Assembly: GCF_921293095.1 (NCBI RefSeq)
Contig: NW_025791658.1
Location: 1,054,001-1,118,000 of the forward strand
DNA: 64,000 nucleotides
Origin: Ischnura elegans
Lineage: Eukaryota > Arthropoda > Insecta > Odonata > Coenagrionidae
Reading direction: 5' to 3'
The notes beneath the pieces were generated by a model. That model did no database searches and had not been told where the DNA came from. It saw nothing but the letters and a program-made list of their open reading frames with translations. The position numbers and the translations under genes are program-made. This document shows, piece by piece, positions 22,350-34,540 of this stretch. Position 1 is the stretch's first letter, and every line of letters begins with the position of its first letter.

Positions 22350-22646
22350 TCATGGGAAACGGATAATATTCTTACTTTTTTCTATCAGGGTTATTGGTCG
22401 ACATTGTGTAGAATCATCCATACCCATTGTTTTAGGTTTCATACCTGTTATCCCAGTGGTGAAAACTTCAGGGAGGTCTATTGGATTGTTAATAATATAT
22501 GTGAAGCAGTTGGCAATGGCTCTACGTAGAGAACTAAAATTAGTATACCAGAAGTTTTGAGTTCCATCTGTTCCTGGTGATTTCCAATTATGTGTATTTC
22601 TTTCGGATATTTTAAGGTCTTCGGTTGAGATTTTAGTGAACCTCAT
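22350..22646 (-). pseudogene. Non-LTR retrotransposon fragment (LINE-C, N-terminal RT)
   Basis: The frame reads ISTEDLKISERNTHNWKSPG, TDGTQNFWYTNFSSL and FTTGITGMKPKTM. This is the segment preceding the catalytic palm in an arthropod LINE family. It matches the lineage of the 24.7-26.8 and 30.1-30.8 kb pieces. It is truncated at both ends. Confidence 0.7.
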
Positions 22647-22889
22647 TTGAACTAAATTGTTGTGTAAGTTTTCTTAGTTTCCAATCCAACCGGCACTCAA
22701 ATCGCTCTCTGCGTAGTTTGACCATGTATAGGACCAGAAGCTGTATAACCTACCCTGATCTGGAATTTTTTTTACCTTGGTTTTCGCCAGTTTTAAATTC
22801 CCAGTTTTGCTCCTTTCTACTAGAAGACTTATTTTATCTTTTAATACCAGCATGCTCGACCAAAAAATTACGCATAATAATAGTAATAA

Positions 22890-23215
22890 TGATCACCAAG
22901 AAGCATTTTAGTTGCATAACGTGGATAATTAAGTACTTAATTTAAAAAGTACCATAATTAAAATAAAAAACTCAAGTTTTTTGATATCACTTTTTTGAAT
23001 ACGTATGAATTAGCAGTTTTTACTGAAAAAGTTGTTTCGTATTTGGAATGTATAATATTAAATGTAAATTATATAATGGCTGAGAAATCAAAGAAACATT
23101 AAAACAAAGCATTAAAATTGACTTTGCAACGTTTTACGAATATTTGTTCTATTGCGGTGTCCCAGACCGCACGTCACTGTTAGTTTAAAAAATGTTTTAC
23201 GTCACTGGTTAAGGG
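22890..23215 (+). mobile_element. Y element, copy 4 (left truncated)
   Basis: Matches the right half of Y1, with GCGGTGTCCCAGACCGCACG and end CACTGGTTAAGG before TTAA (23216-23219). It contains an unoccupied site GTATAATATTAAATG at about 23050, equivalent to the site holding pB-A copies 8 and 9 in Y2 and Y3. Confidence 0.6.
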
Positions 23216-23637
23216 TTAAATCACATATGGGCACATTACTCTAAATATTGTGACACCACCATGTCTCTACACTGAAACCCGCTTGAAAAATTCAAACCCT
23301 AAAATACTCCTCATAGGAATATGATGCGTAAAATCGAACATATTTTTCCGTCATTGTATGAGATATTGCTGTGGCTGTGAGATAAAATGAAAATAATAAA
23401 ATGAAATAAATGGAGCAAATGAAGGTGTAACTCAGTCTTATGAAAGCAGATTCGAACTTCAAAGAAGGCGAAATAATCCTTTAATTCCTGCTAAAAGTGT
23501 AAAAAAAGTATAAAAATGGTAATTCTCTACTCCTTACTTAAAAAAGTAAGAATATTATCCGTTTCCTATGAATTTCTTGCGGAAAAAATGATAAGCAGCT
23601 TATGGTTAACTAAGGGGCTTATATAAGGGAAGACAAG

Positions 23638-23839
23638 GGCGGATCCAGGATTTTTTTTCTGGGAGGGGCATAAGCAAGGCCGTATCCAGGATTTTGTTCT
23701 GGTGGGGGCACAAGGATACCTCGTAATACAAAACGAACGCAATGATAATGGAACCGTATTAAAAATCTTGCATATTTTTTTAAGGGTTTTGGGGGGGGGG
23801 GAAATGCCCCCGTGCCCCACCCCCTTAGATCCGCCTATG
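23638..23839. mobile_element. GGGCGGATCCAGG-type short inverted-repeat element
   Basis: Starts GGGCGGATCCAGGATTTT and ends TTAGATCCGCCTATG, partly complementary. The interior has G- and C-homopolymer runs. A nested second GGCCGTATCCAGGATTTT at 23670 suggests a partial tandem copy. Confidence 0.5.
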
Positions 23840-24104
23840 AGGCAAGGGTAAGATTTAGGGAGGTAGGGAATGCCATCAGACAGCGTAAGTCACTTCTTTT
23901 GTGGCGCCAAAGGCGGCTGAACAGCGTACTACAAATTCTACGTGGCCCTTCCCGACATGAGTTAATATCCTACAATTGAAATTCAGCAAGTGTTTATGAG
24001 AGCGATTACAGATTTTCCCGTAAATATAAAAAAATAAACAACAGCAAGCGATTGGCTGGTGAAGATATACAGCATAATACAAGTACTTTATCCTTGGAGT
24101 GGAA

Positions 24105-24270
24105 GGAAAAAAATAACAGAGGGGAGAACTGAACGCATGACTTACCTATCCGCAGTCTTACACGCTATCTCTTAGACCACGATATCCGATGAGTGGTTAC
24201 TGTGTAGCACGGTGGGCCTATTATTCGGCTCACTGTGCTACACTGTGTGATTTTTCGATCGCGCGGCATG
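24105..24270 (-). mobile_element. tRNA-derived SINE
   Basis: On the minus strand, ATCGTGGTCTAAGAGATAGC (24183-24164) is a tRNA A-box region, and GCGTTCAGTTCTCCC (24136-24122) is a degenerate B box about 45 bases later. The upstream GC-rich part (24240-24310) may be SINE-associated or unrelated. Confidence 0.5.
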
Positions 24271-24689
24271 GTTCGTCTCCGCGCGTCGGGAGTCGGCTTA
24301 GCCGCGACGTGGTAAGGTTATTGAAACTGTATGGGTTTTAACGCTCATCATTCACCGTTTTTATTTTTTGCCTCTAGATACCGATTCCCAAATAGTCTGT
24401 GGAGAAGACAGTGAAAGGAATTTCAGCCGAAGTAAGTCCATGTTTCGTTGAAGTTCATTTCGTTTTATTTGGATGCGATCGAAGACCTTGCTTATATTAA
24501 AAGCGTTCAAGCCTAGAAAAAGTGAGTTTTTTCCTGGGACTCGTGCAAAACGACATACCGGCTGAGATACTTTCTATACTCTCCGATCCTTGACCCCAGG
24601 ATTCTACAGCCGGATGCCGGAAGTTTCACATGGGATGCAAGGGGAAATTGTCAATCGCTTCTGTAATACTACAGCAATAACGCAAAAAT

Positions 24690-26825
24690 AGCAGAAGCAT
24701 GATTGATATAATAACAGATTCATGTTGCTTGTATAGACTTCCGCGAGGCGTTAGACATTGTCGCACATAATTGGCTGTTAAAATTTTCACTACTAATTAC
24801 TTACTAACTCCACGGCAATATTATTACATTTTTAGAAGGAAGAATGGGAAATGGAAAACAGCACTAATAGTCAATGTATCGGGTAAAAGCTTTCCAACAC
24901 CAACCATTGGCATAAAACGGTGCCTATTCCAAGGAGGCTCTTTGATTCCTCTCTAGTTATTCCTGGCATTGGAGCAATTTTTAAATGCCTTCAATAGCAC
25001 TAAATATGGATACAAAACGTAAATTGGCACATATAACAGTTAAAATTTGTCTCACCTTCTATACATGAACGGTTATAAAATCTATGCCTTAAATGAAACA
25101 CAGCTTAAGTATCTTCATCATTTAACAATTAGGTTTTCCACTGATATAAGCATAGGATTCGGATGGGATAAATGCAGACTGATTCACATAGAAAAAGGGA
25201 AAATCAAGCATGGTAACTTCAACGTTACTGAGGACAATTCAATAATATCCATGGAAGCAAATGACAACTAAAATTATCTTGGATTCTTGCAAGCAAAAAC
25301 AATACAGCATAAATAGATGAAGAAAGACTTAACAACTTAATTCAATAAAATACCAAGGTCCATCGTTTACCCGATAACGCCTGAATTAAAAAGTTTCTGC
25401 GATTTTTTTGGCAGTAATTCCTCCAAAATGTCAACGAAACTCTGGAGTCATTAGGTGCCAAATTCATCCTTTTACCACTAAGAGTTACGCCAAGCGGTAC
25501 CATATGCTACCACCAACATATTTTGCACCATAACATCCCAATACATTAGGCTCACCTCAAATAATACTCATGATTTATACGAGATATATAGGCTAAAAAA
25601 ATCGCAATTACATAAAAAACATTTGTATTAGCAATACATGGGTAAATAAATAAAATAAAATGCTTGCTCTAAAAAATTCCTTTTTTTTTGGGCTAGTTGA
25701 TAATTCCCAAATTTCAAACGGCTCTAAAAGCGATAAAAACAGCTTTAATACACCGATATTTTCGGATAATTTCACTATAAATATTAAGAGCAATTTAAAA
25801 CTCTCAAAAACCCTAATACGTTACGATAAATAATAAAAAAGTTACGTTCAACACTGCACTACCATTTTGTACCGCTAGGCGTTAACGGGTTATAAAAGAA
25901 TTATATGCATGAAATATAATAATAACCATCAACACTTTTACGGTACCTGTGTTGACGTATACATTTGGAGTGATTAACGGGACCAAAACCGAAATAGAAA
26001 TTAGAATATGAATTAGAATAGAATTAGAAATGAGTACATAGAATTAGAAATGGGTTCATCATTCACAAAATATAATTATTGACGTCACCCAAAGACTGCA
26101 AATGAGAGACTACCACGAAATGTGGGAAGTAGAGAGCTAATTGATATTCTGCAGCTCCTTAAAATCAAATTCACGGGCTAAAAAATTTCTTTTCAAATTA
26201 CTCAAACAATTCGATGCTGCATAATGAATAGAATGCGCCGAAAATAAATTAACACCAATAAACCTAAAAATAGCATGACCAATGGAGCAACCTACACAAG
26301 AACCGTTCTATCAAAGAGAAAGGTAGAAATATAGGCTCAGATGGAATTAAATGGACGACCCATCAATGACCTTAATAAATCATATGTTGATAAAATCTCA
26401 TAAAACAAATGTTTGTCATTGGGTGAACTTTATAGAGAATCCGAAAGTTTCATGATTGCAAAACAAGACCAGGTTGTCCGCAATAAAAATTATGCCAAGC
26501 TCATCCTGGGTGATAAAAGCATAACAAATAACAAGAGTAGAAGATGTTTTCAAGTGCCAAAAACAATCCAACATATTATATCTGGTTTAAAGATGTCAGC
26601 TAAAAAAGAATATTTAAATAGGCATAATCAAGTTGTAAAAATTATCCATGAAAAACTGCCTTACCAACACAAGTTAATAGATACCTGAACCCCATATTAT
26701 GAATATCACCCCTAAAAAGTGCTTGAAAACAGTTCGTTTAAACTTACTACCATTTTCCAATCCAAACAGATAAAACTATAATCAATAATAGACCAGTCAT
26801 GATATTGATTGACAAGAAATATAGA
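24690..26825 (+). pseudogene. LINE-C reverse transcriptase, interrupted by a Z MITE
   Basis: Decayed frames read LLYMNGYKIYALNETQLKYL (the YMDD box changed to YMNG), NYLGFLQAKTIQHK, then after the Z insertion TVPVLTYTFGVINGTKTE, GELYRESESFMIAKQDQVVR, RRCFQVPKTIQHIISGLKMS and NRPVMILIDKKYRI. Together these are the RT palm through the C-terminal cysteine region of one non-LTR family. Many stops and frameshifts. Confidence 0.75.
25370..25889. mobile_element. Z MITE, copy 1 (TTAA-like, 520 bp)
   Basis: Ends CCCGATAACGCCT and the mirror of AGGCGTTAACGGG match at 12 of 13 positions. The flanks TTTA and TTAT are degenerate TTAA. An inverted-orientation copy is at 58148-58679. It splits a LINE-C reading frame. 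Confidence 0.65.
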
Positions 26826-27029
26826 ATTTTCATCTCCTGATGGTGCGACCAGCAAAAGCTCCCTTGACAAACTGCAAAGCGCGGCTGCACCCGTAAGCCG
26901 TTGACGACAATGCATCTTGCTGCGAAAGCCTACGTTCCAAGAAATATAGAACTTGTTGCATAGCTGATATTGCTGCACCATTGCCGAATAACCTATTTTA
27001 TTCAATTGTTATTATTATTGTTATTTTAT

Positions 27030-28027
27030 AGATTATTTTATGGCCGAAACTTTAAGCTTATAACCTAATTGGTGATAAAAGATTTTAGTTATTTTTCTGT
27101 GTCTATACCAAGGATTTTTTTCATTTTAAATCAATGAATGATGTCAATGTAAGGTAAAGGGGAAAAGCCTTAAACGTTCCAAATGCTATTTTTTCAGCAG
27201 TATGAACGAAATTTTAAAGACATAATCCTTATTATAGAGGTCACGTTTGGCAATAATAGGCATTCCACTTGATCTATTTTCCTGCAAGCAATATAAAATT
27301 GACTTTCCTTGAATTCGATTATCCGAAAATATCTTTTTTCTTAACTAAGATGTACCATTGCAGACCTTACTGTGTGCTAAAAATTAAGATATTTTGCATA
27401 GTGAAAGTAAAAAAAAACGAATTACTTTGTTGTAGTGGGTGTTATGATTGATAAAATATAATTGGAAAGTTTTTATGCATGCATAAAAAAAACTACATGA
27501 CATTTTAGGACAGCAAATGACCTTATATAAGTATGAAATTTCTTTACCACTGATGAATATTAATAAAGGCATATCGATATGAAGATACATCAATAAGAAA
27601 GGTTTTATCCTATGCTATTGACCGTAGCCGTGTGATATTTCAGAATATTTCCTGGCTGGTAAAATGATTATTTGATTATATTTAGGCCTCCTCGATGACC
27701 TTTCTTTCAATTTTATATTCATGTCTAATTGTCATTGTTGAGTTAAAGGAAAAAGAACTACATTTCCATTCTATACGGTTCCGATCTAAGAAGAACAATG
27801 AAATTACAAGGCTGTAATCCTTATTCAGGTCACATGGTAACAATTTTGCTTTTCATCTAAATGAAATGCGATGCTGAAACTCATATTGGAAATAAATTAT
27901 AAGGTACCCAATGAAATAAATCTTGTAGCTAACACATTTATTTAATGGAGTTGAAGTTATGATCGATAAAGTAATGCATTCAACAGAAGCACGTAGCAGA
28001 GTTTTCGTTGTTGTCGTGGAAATTCAA
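27030..28027. other. Noncoding stretch
   Basis: No gene recognised. 27222-27326 repeats 20726-20822. The rest is AT-rich. Confidence 0.4.
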
Positions 28028-28031
28028 TTAA

Positions 28032-28582
28032 CCCATTAATTCCCAATGTTGTGTTAACGCAATATTATTGAATTCTAATTATCAGAAGAAGTGTCTGCGT
28101 CAGAATAATATTTTCCTCAATTTACTGACTTTTTGAAGTATATATATTGTTCTGATTTTGTCATTTCCATCAACATTTTCAATTATATAATTCTATTGTT
28201 ATGACTGATGGCGTTTGGCACAAAAAAATCGATGCGCACAAACGAGACACCCTAGGAGAAATGTCATACCCCTTAGCAAGTCCGTTGAAAGGCAGAATGG
28301 GTCATTTCCTCCAAAGGAATACTGATAACTCCTGGCGAAGATGTCGAGTGTACGCAAATCAAGATAAAAAAATAAAAGATATAACCTAATGTTTAAAAAT
28401 CACTTTTTTGTATTAACATACCGGAGTTTTCCCAGCGCTGCGTTCACGCAGCATTTTTAAAATCAAATAATATGATCAAAAGTTTTTTTTCTGAAACTTG
28501 TCTTAATTAGGTCAAAATAAATGGGAAAATTCGAAACCATCGATACAATCCCTGCCCTGAATACAATCTGGGGTATAATGGG
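28032..28582 (+). mobile_element. pB-A MITE, copy 4
   Basis: TTAA at 28028-28031, then CCCATTAATTCCCAATG. It ends CTGGGGTATAATGGG followed by TTAT. It contains TATGACTGATGGCGTTTGGC and AAAGGCAGAATGGG. Confidence 0.8.
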
Positions 28583-29147
28583 TTATTGGAGTGTACTTGG
28601 ACAAAAATGCATTGATGCAACAATATGATTTACATTTATTCATCTTGCTTGAGTGCGATGATATATCTATGTGCAATTTGTCGATGAAATGAAATTTATC
28701 TTGAAGTTTTAAAGGCACTTACAGTCTGTATACCGTAGGGTGGCTCACGGAGCCGACAACTGCCTGATGTGGTCTGCGAGCACCGCGGTTTAAAACGTAA
28801 ATTTGGAACTTTGCTATTTTTCATCACGTTTCGAAGGATATTACACTTATAATGAAGATAAATAAATGAAGGGGTTTACGTATTTGGGTGTATAGACATT
28901 ATAGAACAATACTATGCAACTTTTGGATTAAAAAAAGTAGTGAAAATTGGGGTTTTGGCCAGCTTTTTTTTTTGATTTCCTCCCACTGCGCGCGGGGAAG
29001 AGGTAAGGGCCGAACAGAAAAACTATGGGAAAGGCTTTGGAACCAGGCGGACCCGTGCACCGACCCACGGTATACAGATTATATCCAAAATTGTTTGGCA
29101 AGGGGAACTATAGGATTGATTTACACGGTATTTACTTATATTATAGC

Positions 29148-29592
29148 TAGACATACGTGAAAATCGCACTTTCATTTTTATTTTGTCGCACTTTCAATAA
29201 AAGTTAATCGAATTTTTTTTGCGTCTATTTCTTTATTTTCGTTATTAGGTAGCTGAGGATAGGATGTAGTGAAACTCAGTTATATGACAAAATGCAGAAT
29301 TTTTTAAAATAATATCGTTGTAGAACAATTATAAATTAAGGGATGAGACGTACAGTGGAGGAGGTTTAGCTTGCTCGCACTCACTTGTAGTTCGCGGCCA
29401 CGCAGAGTCCCAGCCAACTAGCAGCTGGCCAGTCGCTCACATGCTTTAAGCGATGAGTGTGGGCGGAGCGTTTAAACTTCGCTCGGCAAAAAATGTACGA
29501 ATTTCGCCCTTGGAAGGGCAAATTTGCGTAAAAATATCATAAAAGTCCAGTCATCGCATTTACATCGCATTTGCGATTTTCACGCATCTCTA
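29148..29592. mobile_element. hAT-type MITE V, copy 1 (445 bp)
   Basis: Perfect 8-bp target duplication ATTATAGC at 29140-29147 and 29593-29600. Terminal repeats TAGACATACGTGAAAATCGC and the mirror of GCGATTTTCACGCATCTCTA. An 8-bp duplication with TAGAGATG-like ends indicates hAT. Inverted relative at 40820-41261. Confidence 0.75.
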
Positions 29593-29689
29593 ATTATAGC
29601 CAATTTAAATTAACTTTTCTAGCTCAGAAAACACATTTACGTAGGAACGAGACCATATAGAATATTAGTAAAGAAGAACTACGGGTCGG

Positions 29690-30030
29690 ACTTACGTTAA
29701 GACCAGGAAATTGGATGTTATGATACTGGTGGCCCTGTGGCTTCTCTCGTTGGTCGACCTCTCGCGTCTATCTCCCTGCCCGGAACTGCCCTCCTCTTTA
29801 TCGTCAAATTTTGCGCAACCCTTTCGTCCGCAACACTGGCGACGAAAAAGAATTCGGAAGACGGAGCCGACCCGTCATTTGTCACGACCAAAGGATGTTG
29901 CAATATCTGGAATCGCTTTTCCCGTTTATTTTGCGTCGTACTTAATCGTACAAGGGGAATACACGATCGTCGGGAGGCCAATTTCCTGTTACTAGTGCTC
30001 CAAAAATTGAACACCGTTGTTTTTGTGTGC
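29690..30030. other. GC-richer segment of unknown origin
   Basis: Both strands have frames of about 90-150 codons because stops are scarce in this GC-rich patch. None shows a domain. AACACTGGCGACGAAAAAG at 29838 recalls LTR-element leader sequences, but no LTR pair was found. Ends in an (AAT)n run at 30027-30070. Confidence 0.3.
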
Positions 30031-30069
30031 ATGTATAATAATAAAAACAATAATAATAATAATAACAAT

Positions 30070-30782
30070 AAGAGGGCAAGATATTCTTTTAGATGGCGGA
30101 AAAATCGAAAACATGGAAGAACATGAAAAATATAAATATATTGGCATACTGCAGAACACTCAAATCCCACAGAAAGAAATTAAGGAAAAAGTCACAAGAG
30201 AATATAAAAATAGGCTTCAACTTATACTTAATACACAGTTAAATAGCAGGAATACAGCAAAAGCCATAAATGCATTTGCTGTTCCAACTTTAACGTGTAC
30301 ATTTGGTGTTATTCATTGGACCAATACAGATTTAGAAGACCTAGATTGAATGACAACGAAAGCATTAACAGATAATAAAGCACATCATCCAAATGCTGCT
30401 ATCGAAAGGTTATATATTAAAAGAAAAAATGGTGGTAGAGGTTTAATACGCATTAAGAACCTACATTACAGAATTATAGATACATTTAGAAATTACTTCT
30501 TCCAAAAAAGCGAGACGAGTAACCTCAATAAGTCAGTCATAAAAAATGATGATAAAGCAAATCAATAAATCAATCATGAAGAAATAATGACAAATCAATA
30601 AATGAAGAAAAAATAGAGGACCAAGAAGACACATGGCGAAGCAAGCAGTTATATGGAATATATCACTATTTCCTTTATCAGGAATGCATAGACTCCTCAC
30701 TATCAAACGCCTGGTTAAAAAGAGGTGAGCTATATAAGGAAACGGAGGGGACAATGGTAGCTATTCAGGACAGAGTAAAACC
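30070..30782 (+). pseudogene. LINE-C 3' half fragment
   Basis: Frames read YKYIGILQNTQIPQKEIKEK, KAINAFAVPTLTCTFGVIHW, KALTDNKAHHPNAAIERLYI and KNGGRGLIRIKNLHYRI, with a stop after DLEDLD at 30347-30349, then NAWLKRGELYKETEGTM in another frame. This is the thumb/C-terminal part of the same non-LTR family as at 24.7 kb. Confidence 0.75.
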
Positions 30783-31192
30783 TCACGAGACAGAGAGCTT
30801 AATTATTTATCAGTCATTTAATTAGTCATTGTTTTTAATTTACTTATTACAATGTTCCTCATTTGGTTAATTAGTATATGATTCTGTCTAAGAGTCACCA
30901 TTAGCCCTGAGGATGGAACCCGACTCGTGTTCCGAAACGTCGGAAGAATGGAGGGAGACCACCCGGCTGGAAGCCCGAATAGCCTTTTTTGAGTTAAGAG
31001 CAGTGTTTCCCAAACTTTTTCGAGCCACCTTGGATCCATGAACCTTTACTCAACGCCCCCCTAATCGTTATCTTTAAAATAATGATCAGAATCATATATC
31101 AATTAATCAAATGAGGAACATTGTGATAAGTTAATTAAAAACAATGACTAATTAAATGACTGATAAATAATTAAGTTCTCTGTCTCGTGAAG
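30781..31192. repeat. Inverted repeat arms around a hammerhead-like motif
   Basis: The left arm 30781-30895 (CTCACGAGACAGAGAGCTTA to TATATGATTCTG) is mirrored by 31087-31192. Between them lies the motif at 30905-30944. Confidence 0.65.
30905..30944 (+). ncRNA. Hammerhead-ribozyme-like motif
   Basis: CTGAGGA, then a possible stem II (GGAAC paired with GTTCC), then GAAACGTC. This fits the conserved hammerhead core CUGANGA - stem II - GAAA - GUC with a very short stem III, as known in Penelope-like elements. Whether it cleaves is unknown. Confidence 0.45.
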
Positions 31193-31520
31193 TTGTACCA
31201 ACGATAGAATTAATGAAACTAAACCCCTTCAAACGTTTCCCTTGTGCAAGAAAGGCTTGGAAATATTTTTCAACAGTTCTTACTTTAAAATGTAAGGGAA
31301 CACATGGTTTAAATTACTTCCATATGCGGGAAACAAAGTAAACTTCAGAAGCGAAGCTTGAAAACGAAGGCAAAAGGAAGGCTACGGAACCTTCGCATTT
31401 GTCACATTATGAGGACCTTCCGGCGCCCCCCCCCCCCCGCTGCCCCCTTGGCACTTTTCGTCCCCATAGACTGCAGCAACGCTTCCCAGGGGGCGGTAGC
31501 ACCCACTTTGGGAACCACTG
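31001..31520. mobile_element. hAT-like element, CAGTGTTTCCCAAA ends
   Basis: Starts CAGTGTTTCCCAAAC and ends in the mirror of CAGTGGTTCCCAAAG. The flanks AGTTAAGAG and AGTTAGAG look like a slightly mutated 8-bp duplication. A poly-C run lies near 31430. Confidence 0.6.
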
Positions 31521-31804
31521 AGTTAGAGGCCATCATAATTCTCAAGGAAGTGCCATCACTAAATACATGATTACCGACTCTATGGTCACCATATTTACTT
31601 CTAGTACAACCAATAGTTGAGAACAATATTTTGAGGAATTACTTGGAGCGAAAATGCAATTTCCATCATACGCATTGTGCATTTGGCTGGGATTCATAAG
31701 ATGATATGCTTCCGGGCCGATTTTAAAAGTCGACGCCTCTCACCTTTCATTTTTTTTCGCTAAACAGTGCCGTGAGAGCATCAATGAGGTTGGTATATAC
31801 TGTT

Positions 31805-31905
31805 GGACAGCAGTGGTTCAGAGCGCGGAGCCAGTCCCATAAGGGTCAATTGCTACTATTTGAGGAAATTTTATGTCGTCACTCGTACATGCATTAAAGC
31901 TTTGA
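31805..31905. repeat. Dispersed repeat shared with 33708-33805
   Basis: GCGCGGAGCCAGTCCCATAA to CTCGTACATGCAT here matches GCGCGGTGCCAGTCCCGTAA to CTCCTACATGCAT at 33708-33805. Nature unknown. Confidence 0.5.
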
Positions 31906-33142
31906 GTGCCGGTCGCTAATTTCAAAGGCCTACTGAAAAATCCAGCCATTTTTACTAAATTCGCAATTTTTTTCAGCATTGGCATCAAAAATATATTCAT
32001 ATCGATGTGCATTTTTAAAAAAAATGGAATTTTTTCTTCTTTATGATGAGTTTAATAACATTACTGCTAACTTTTAAATTTATATTTTAATAATGAAAAT
32101 CTACTCATATTGAACAATGAAAAAGTTGCAACAAAAGATCTACCGCCATAAAATGCATAATATCTCTTATTACGCTCAATTTGAAATATTTAAACCCTGG
32201 AAATCATGCAAAAGCATTGCTCCAAGCAAATCATTCAAAATTCCTGGATGTGAAAAGGGGTGAATGCACCCTCAACGAACGGTTCTTTCCTGCAAAGAAT
32301 TTTCACACAGAGTAGGCCGTGATAAGGGTACCAGTAGCTACAGAGGACTTTTCGTCCTCGAGACATTAAAACAACTCTTTTTCCATGGAGCAGTGGATTT
32401 TTGAAATAACAGAACCATTAGGCAGTATAGTGGATAAGTACCACGGGAGAAATATTACGGCTTCACACCTTCAAAGTCATTAAAATGGAAAGACGTAACA
32501 TTACGTCCATGGCAATCTACATAAAGATTAACAGGATGTAATGTTTTACGCCCATGGAACGCAAAGTGTTAACCCTCATGTGGATTTACGAATTTAGTTA
32601 CGTCGTTGGATTTACGGCGCCGCAGCTTCAGCGGCGTCACTTTCTGTTATTATCTTTCAAATTTAGCCTTTATTTACAAATTTTCCGATTGATAGTAGTA
32701 AATATATCTATTATATTTATTTCTCACCGCGTTTTGCTAGATCTAACCGATTATTGTGGAAGTTATTGCAAATAATCTGGAACACTGCATTCTTTTCCAT
32801 TTGCTGCCGTAATGTTCTCTATTCATGTTCCTTTTGTCTGTTATTTTCAAATGGAAGTTTTAGTTTCGTGTGTAATGGTTGTTTGAAATATTTATTTTCT
32901 TGATATGCAGTGCTAGACAAAATGTGCATTTCAATGTTTACACTGTCTGAATTTTTATGTATTTAGCTACTAAAAATGAGGACCGAATAAAGTTCGTTTA
33001 TGCCCATGTGATATAATTTTGCTAAACCCTTTATTCCTTTATTTTATCTTGATTAATCATCAGCTAAATGTTTGAATTTTATGAAATAAGTGTTTCAAGT
33101 TATGAATTTGAAAGATCACACCATCACATGTGTCGAATACAG
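31906..33142. other. Noncoding stretch
   Basis: No gene recognised. A small GC-rich palindromic word (GCGCCGCAGCTTCAGCGGCG) is at 32616. Confidence 0.4.
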
Positions 33143-33146
33143 TTAA

Positions 33147-33683
33147 CCCAATATTTCCCAGTCCGTATTCAGGGCTTTTTAACTTCGATTGTTTTGCATT
33201 TTCCGAATTTATTTTGGCCTAATAAAGATGAATTTTTGGAATAAAAATGTTTTCATCATATTACATGATTTTCAAAGTATACGCAACGCCGTCAAAACTC
33301 AGGAAAATAAATACAAAAAATAATTTTTAAAACTTTAGATGCATCTCTTGTTATTTCTCTTGATTTGTACACTCGATATCTTCGCCGGGAATTATCGGTA
33401 TTCCTTTGGAGGAAATGCCCCATTTTGCCTTGACGGACATGCTGGAGTATGTCATTTTTCCTAGGGTGTATCATATGTGCGCATCGATTATTTTGTGCCA
33501 AACGCCATCAGTCATAAATATACTATTGTATGAGTGAAAATGTTGGTGAAAGGGACGAAATAGGAACTAGAGATACTTAAAAAGAGTCAGTTAATCGAAT
33601 AAAAAATTATTCTGAAGTAGAAACTTTTTCTGAGAATTAGGATTTAATAATGTTGCGTTAGCGGAACGCTGAGGATTAATGGG
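33147..33683 (-). mobile_element. pB-A MITE, copy 5
   Basis: Reverse orientation with intact TTAA on both sides (33143-33146 and 33684-33687). Starts CCCAATATTTCCCAGTC and ends GCTGAGGATTAATGGG. Confidence 0.85.
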
Positions 33684-33814
33684 TTAACTGCGTCCACCCA
33701 CGTGTTATATCTGTTTCATAGCGCGGTGCCAGTCCCGTAAGAGTCAATTTTTCATCGTTTGGCGAAATTTTTTGTCAATACTCCTACATGCATAAAACAA
33801 AACTATGGAATACA

Positions 33815-34130
33815 CCCTGTGATAAATACATGAGATCTCTAGCACGCCTTCTCTCTTCTAAACTTTGACAGTTAAACAGTTTCAACAAGCTTTTAAGGGT
33901 TACTTTCAATATATGAGGTACAAAGGTCATTTTTACGTCAAACGTAACTCCCTAATCTTTGACTTCATTAACTGCATTCAAAGTGTGACATTGTATGCTG
34001 TATGTATATTTTATAGGGTGTTTTTTTCTTGAATAAGACATAGTGATACATTTTTCAAAGGTAAGAGATATATATTTGACCATGTTATCACACCGTTTAA
34101 ATCATCTTGTAACAATGACCGATGCATTTC
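33815..34130 (-). pseudogene. LINE-D internally deleted copy 1
   Basis: On the minus strand, VKD*GVTFDVKMTF is followed by TLKSLLKLFNCQSLEERRRA and RDLMYL. It closely matches 49953-50460. The part of the RT normally between these two motifs is missing in both. Confidence 0.65.
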
Positions 34131-34225
34131 GTCATTCATTTCTTTAAATATCTTAGCATCGATCGTCAACGTACATTAAACTCGCTGAGTTCATTACAGT
34201 ATGAATACATAATAACAATATTAAT

Positions 34226-34440
34226 TGGTGCATTTACGAGTTAGAACTCGTGCAGAGAAGAGCTGCCAGGAACATTTTAAGTCTTGTATTAGTGCTGTCA
34301 GTGCCACTAACCTATGAATTTGAAAAGATGCGCAGTAATAGACTTATTGAAAACAACAACTCCTCTACATGTAGCTATATCATTCAGGGAACCTCGAGAG
34401 GGACTGTAGAAACACCAAGGAGTTAGACTCAATAGCAGGT
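34226..34440 (+). pseudogene. Non-LTR retrotransposon fragment
   Basis: ELELVQRRAARNILSL followed by VLSVPLTYEFEKMRS is the typical post-RT block (VQRRAAR) of jockey/CR1-type elements. 34383-34540 overlaps a dispersed arthropod-type repeat also seen at 62335-62510. Confidence 0.55.
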
Positions 34441-34540
34441 CAATCTTGCCCGGCCGTTATTGTCTCTTATTGATCGAGGAAAAATGGGAGTCCAAACCTG
34501 TTCTATAGCCTATCTCCTATGATTTGGGCAAGGTTTCATC

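Larger units (their letters stand above)
22279..23642. repeat. Long inverted repeat, 100-bp arms 1.15 kb apart
   Basis: Left arm 22279-22380 (CCGCCCCTGTCTTCCCTTAT to ATTCTTACTTTTT) is mirrored by 23539-23642. Between them lie a LINE fragment and a Y element. Confidence 0.65.

Noticed and set aside
24144-24300. Possible noncoding first exon of the minus-strand receptor (donor GTAAGT, GC-rich upstream)
   Set aside because: The donor lies between A- and B-box-like sequences of a tRNA-derived SINE, so it is better explained by the SINE.
29718-30170. 150-codon minus-strand frame and overlapping plus frames
   Set aside because: GC-rich patch with few stops on both strands and no domain signature. 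No basis for choosing any of the frames.
31420-31440. Poly-C run as functional element
   Set aside because: A simple homopolymer within a transposon. Nothing else supports a function.
31402-31626. 74-codon minus-strand frame
   Set aside because: It spans the poly-C run and terminal repeat of a hAT-like element. Not a gene.
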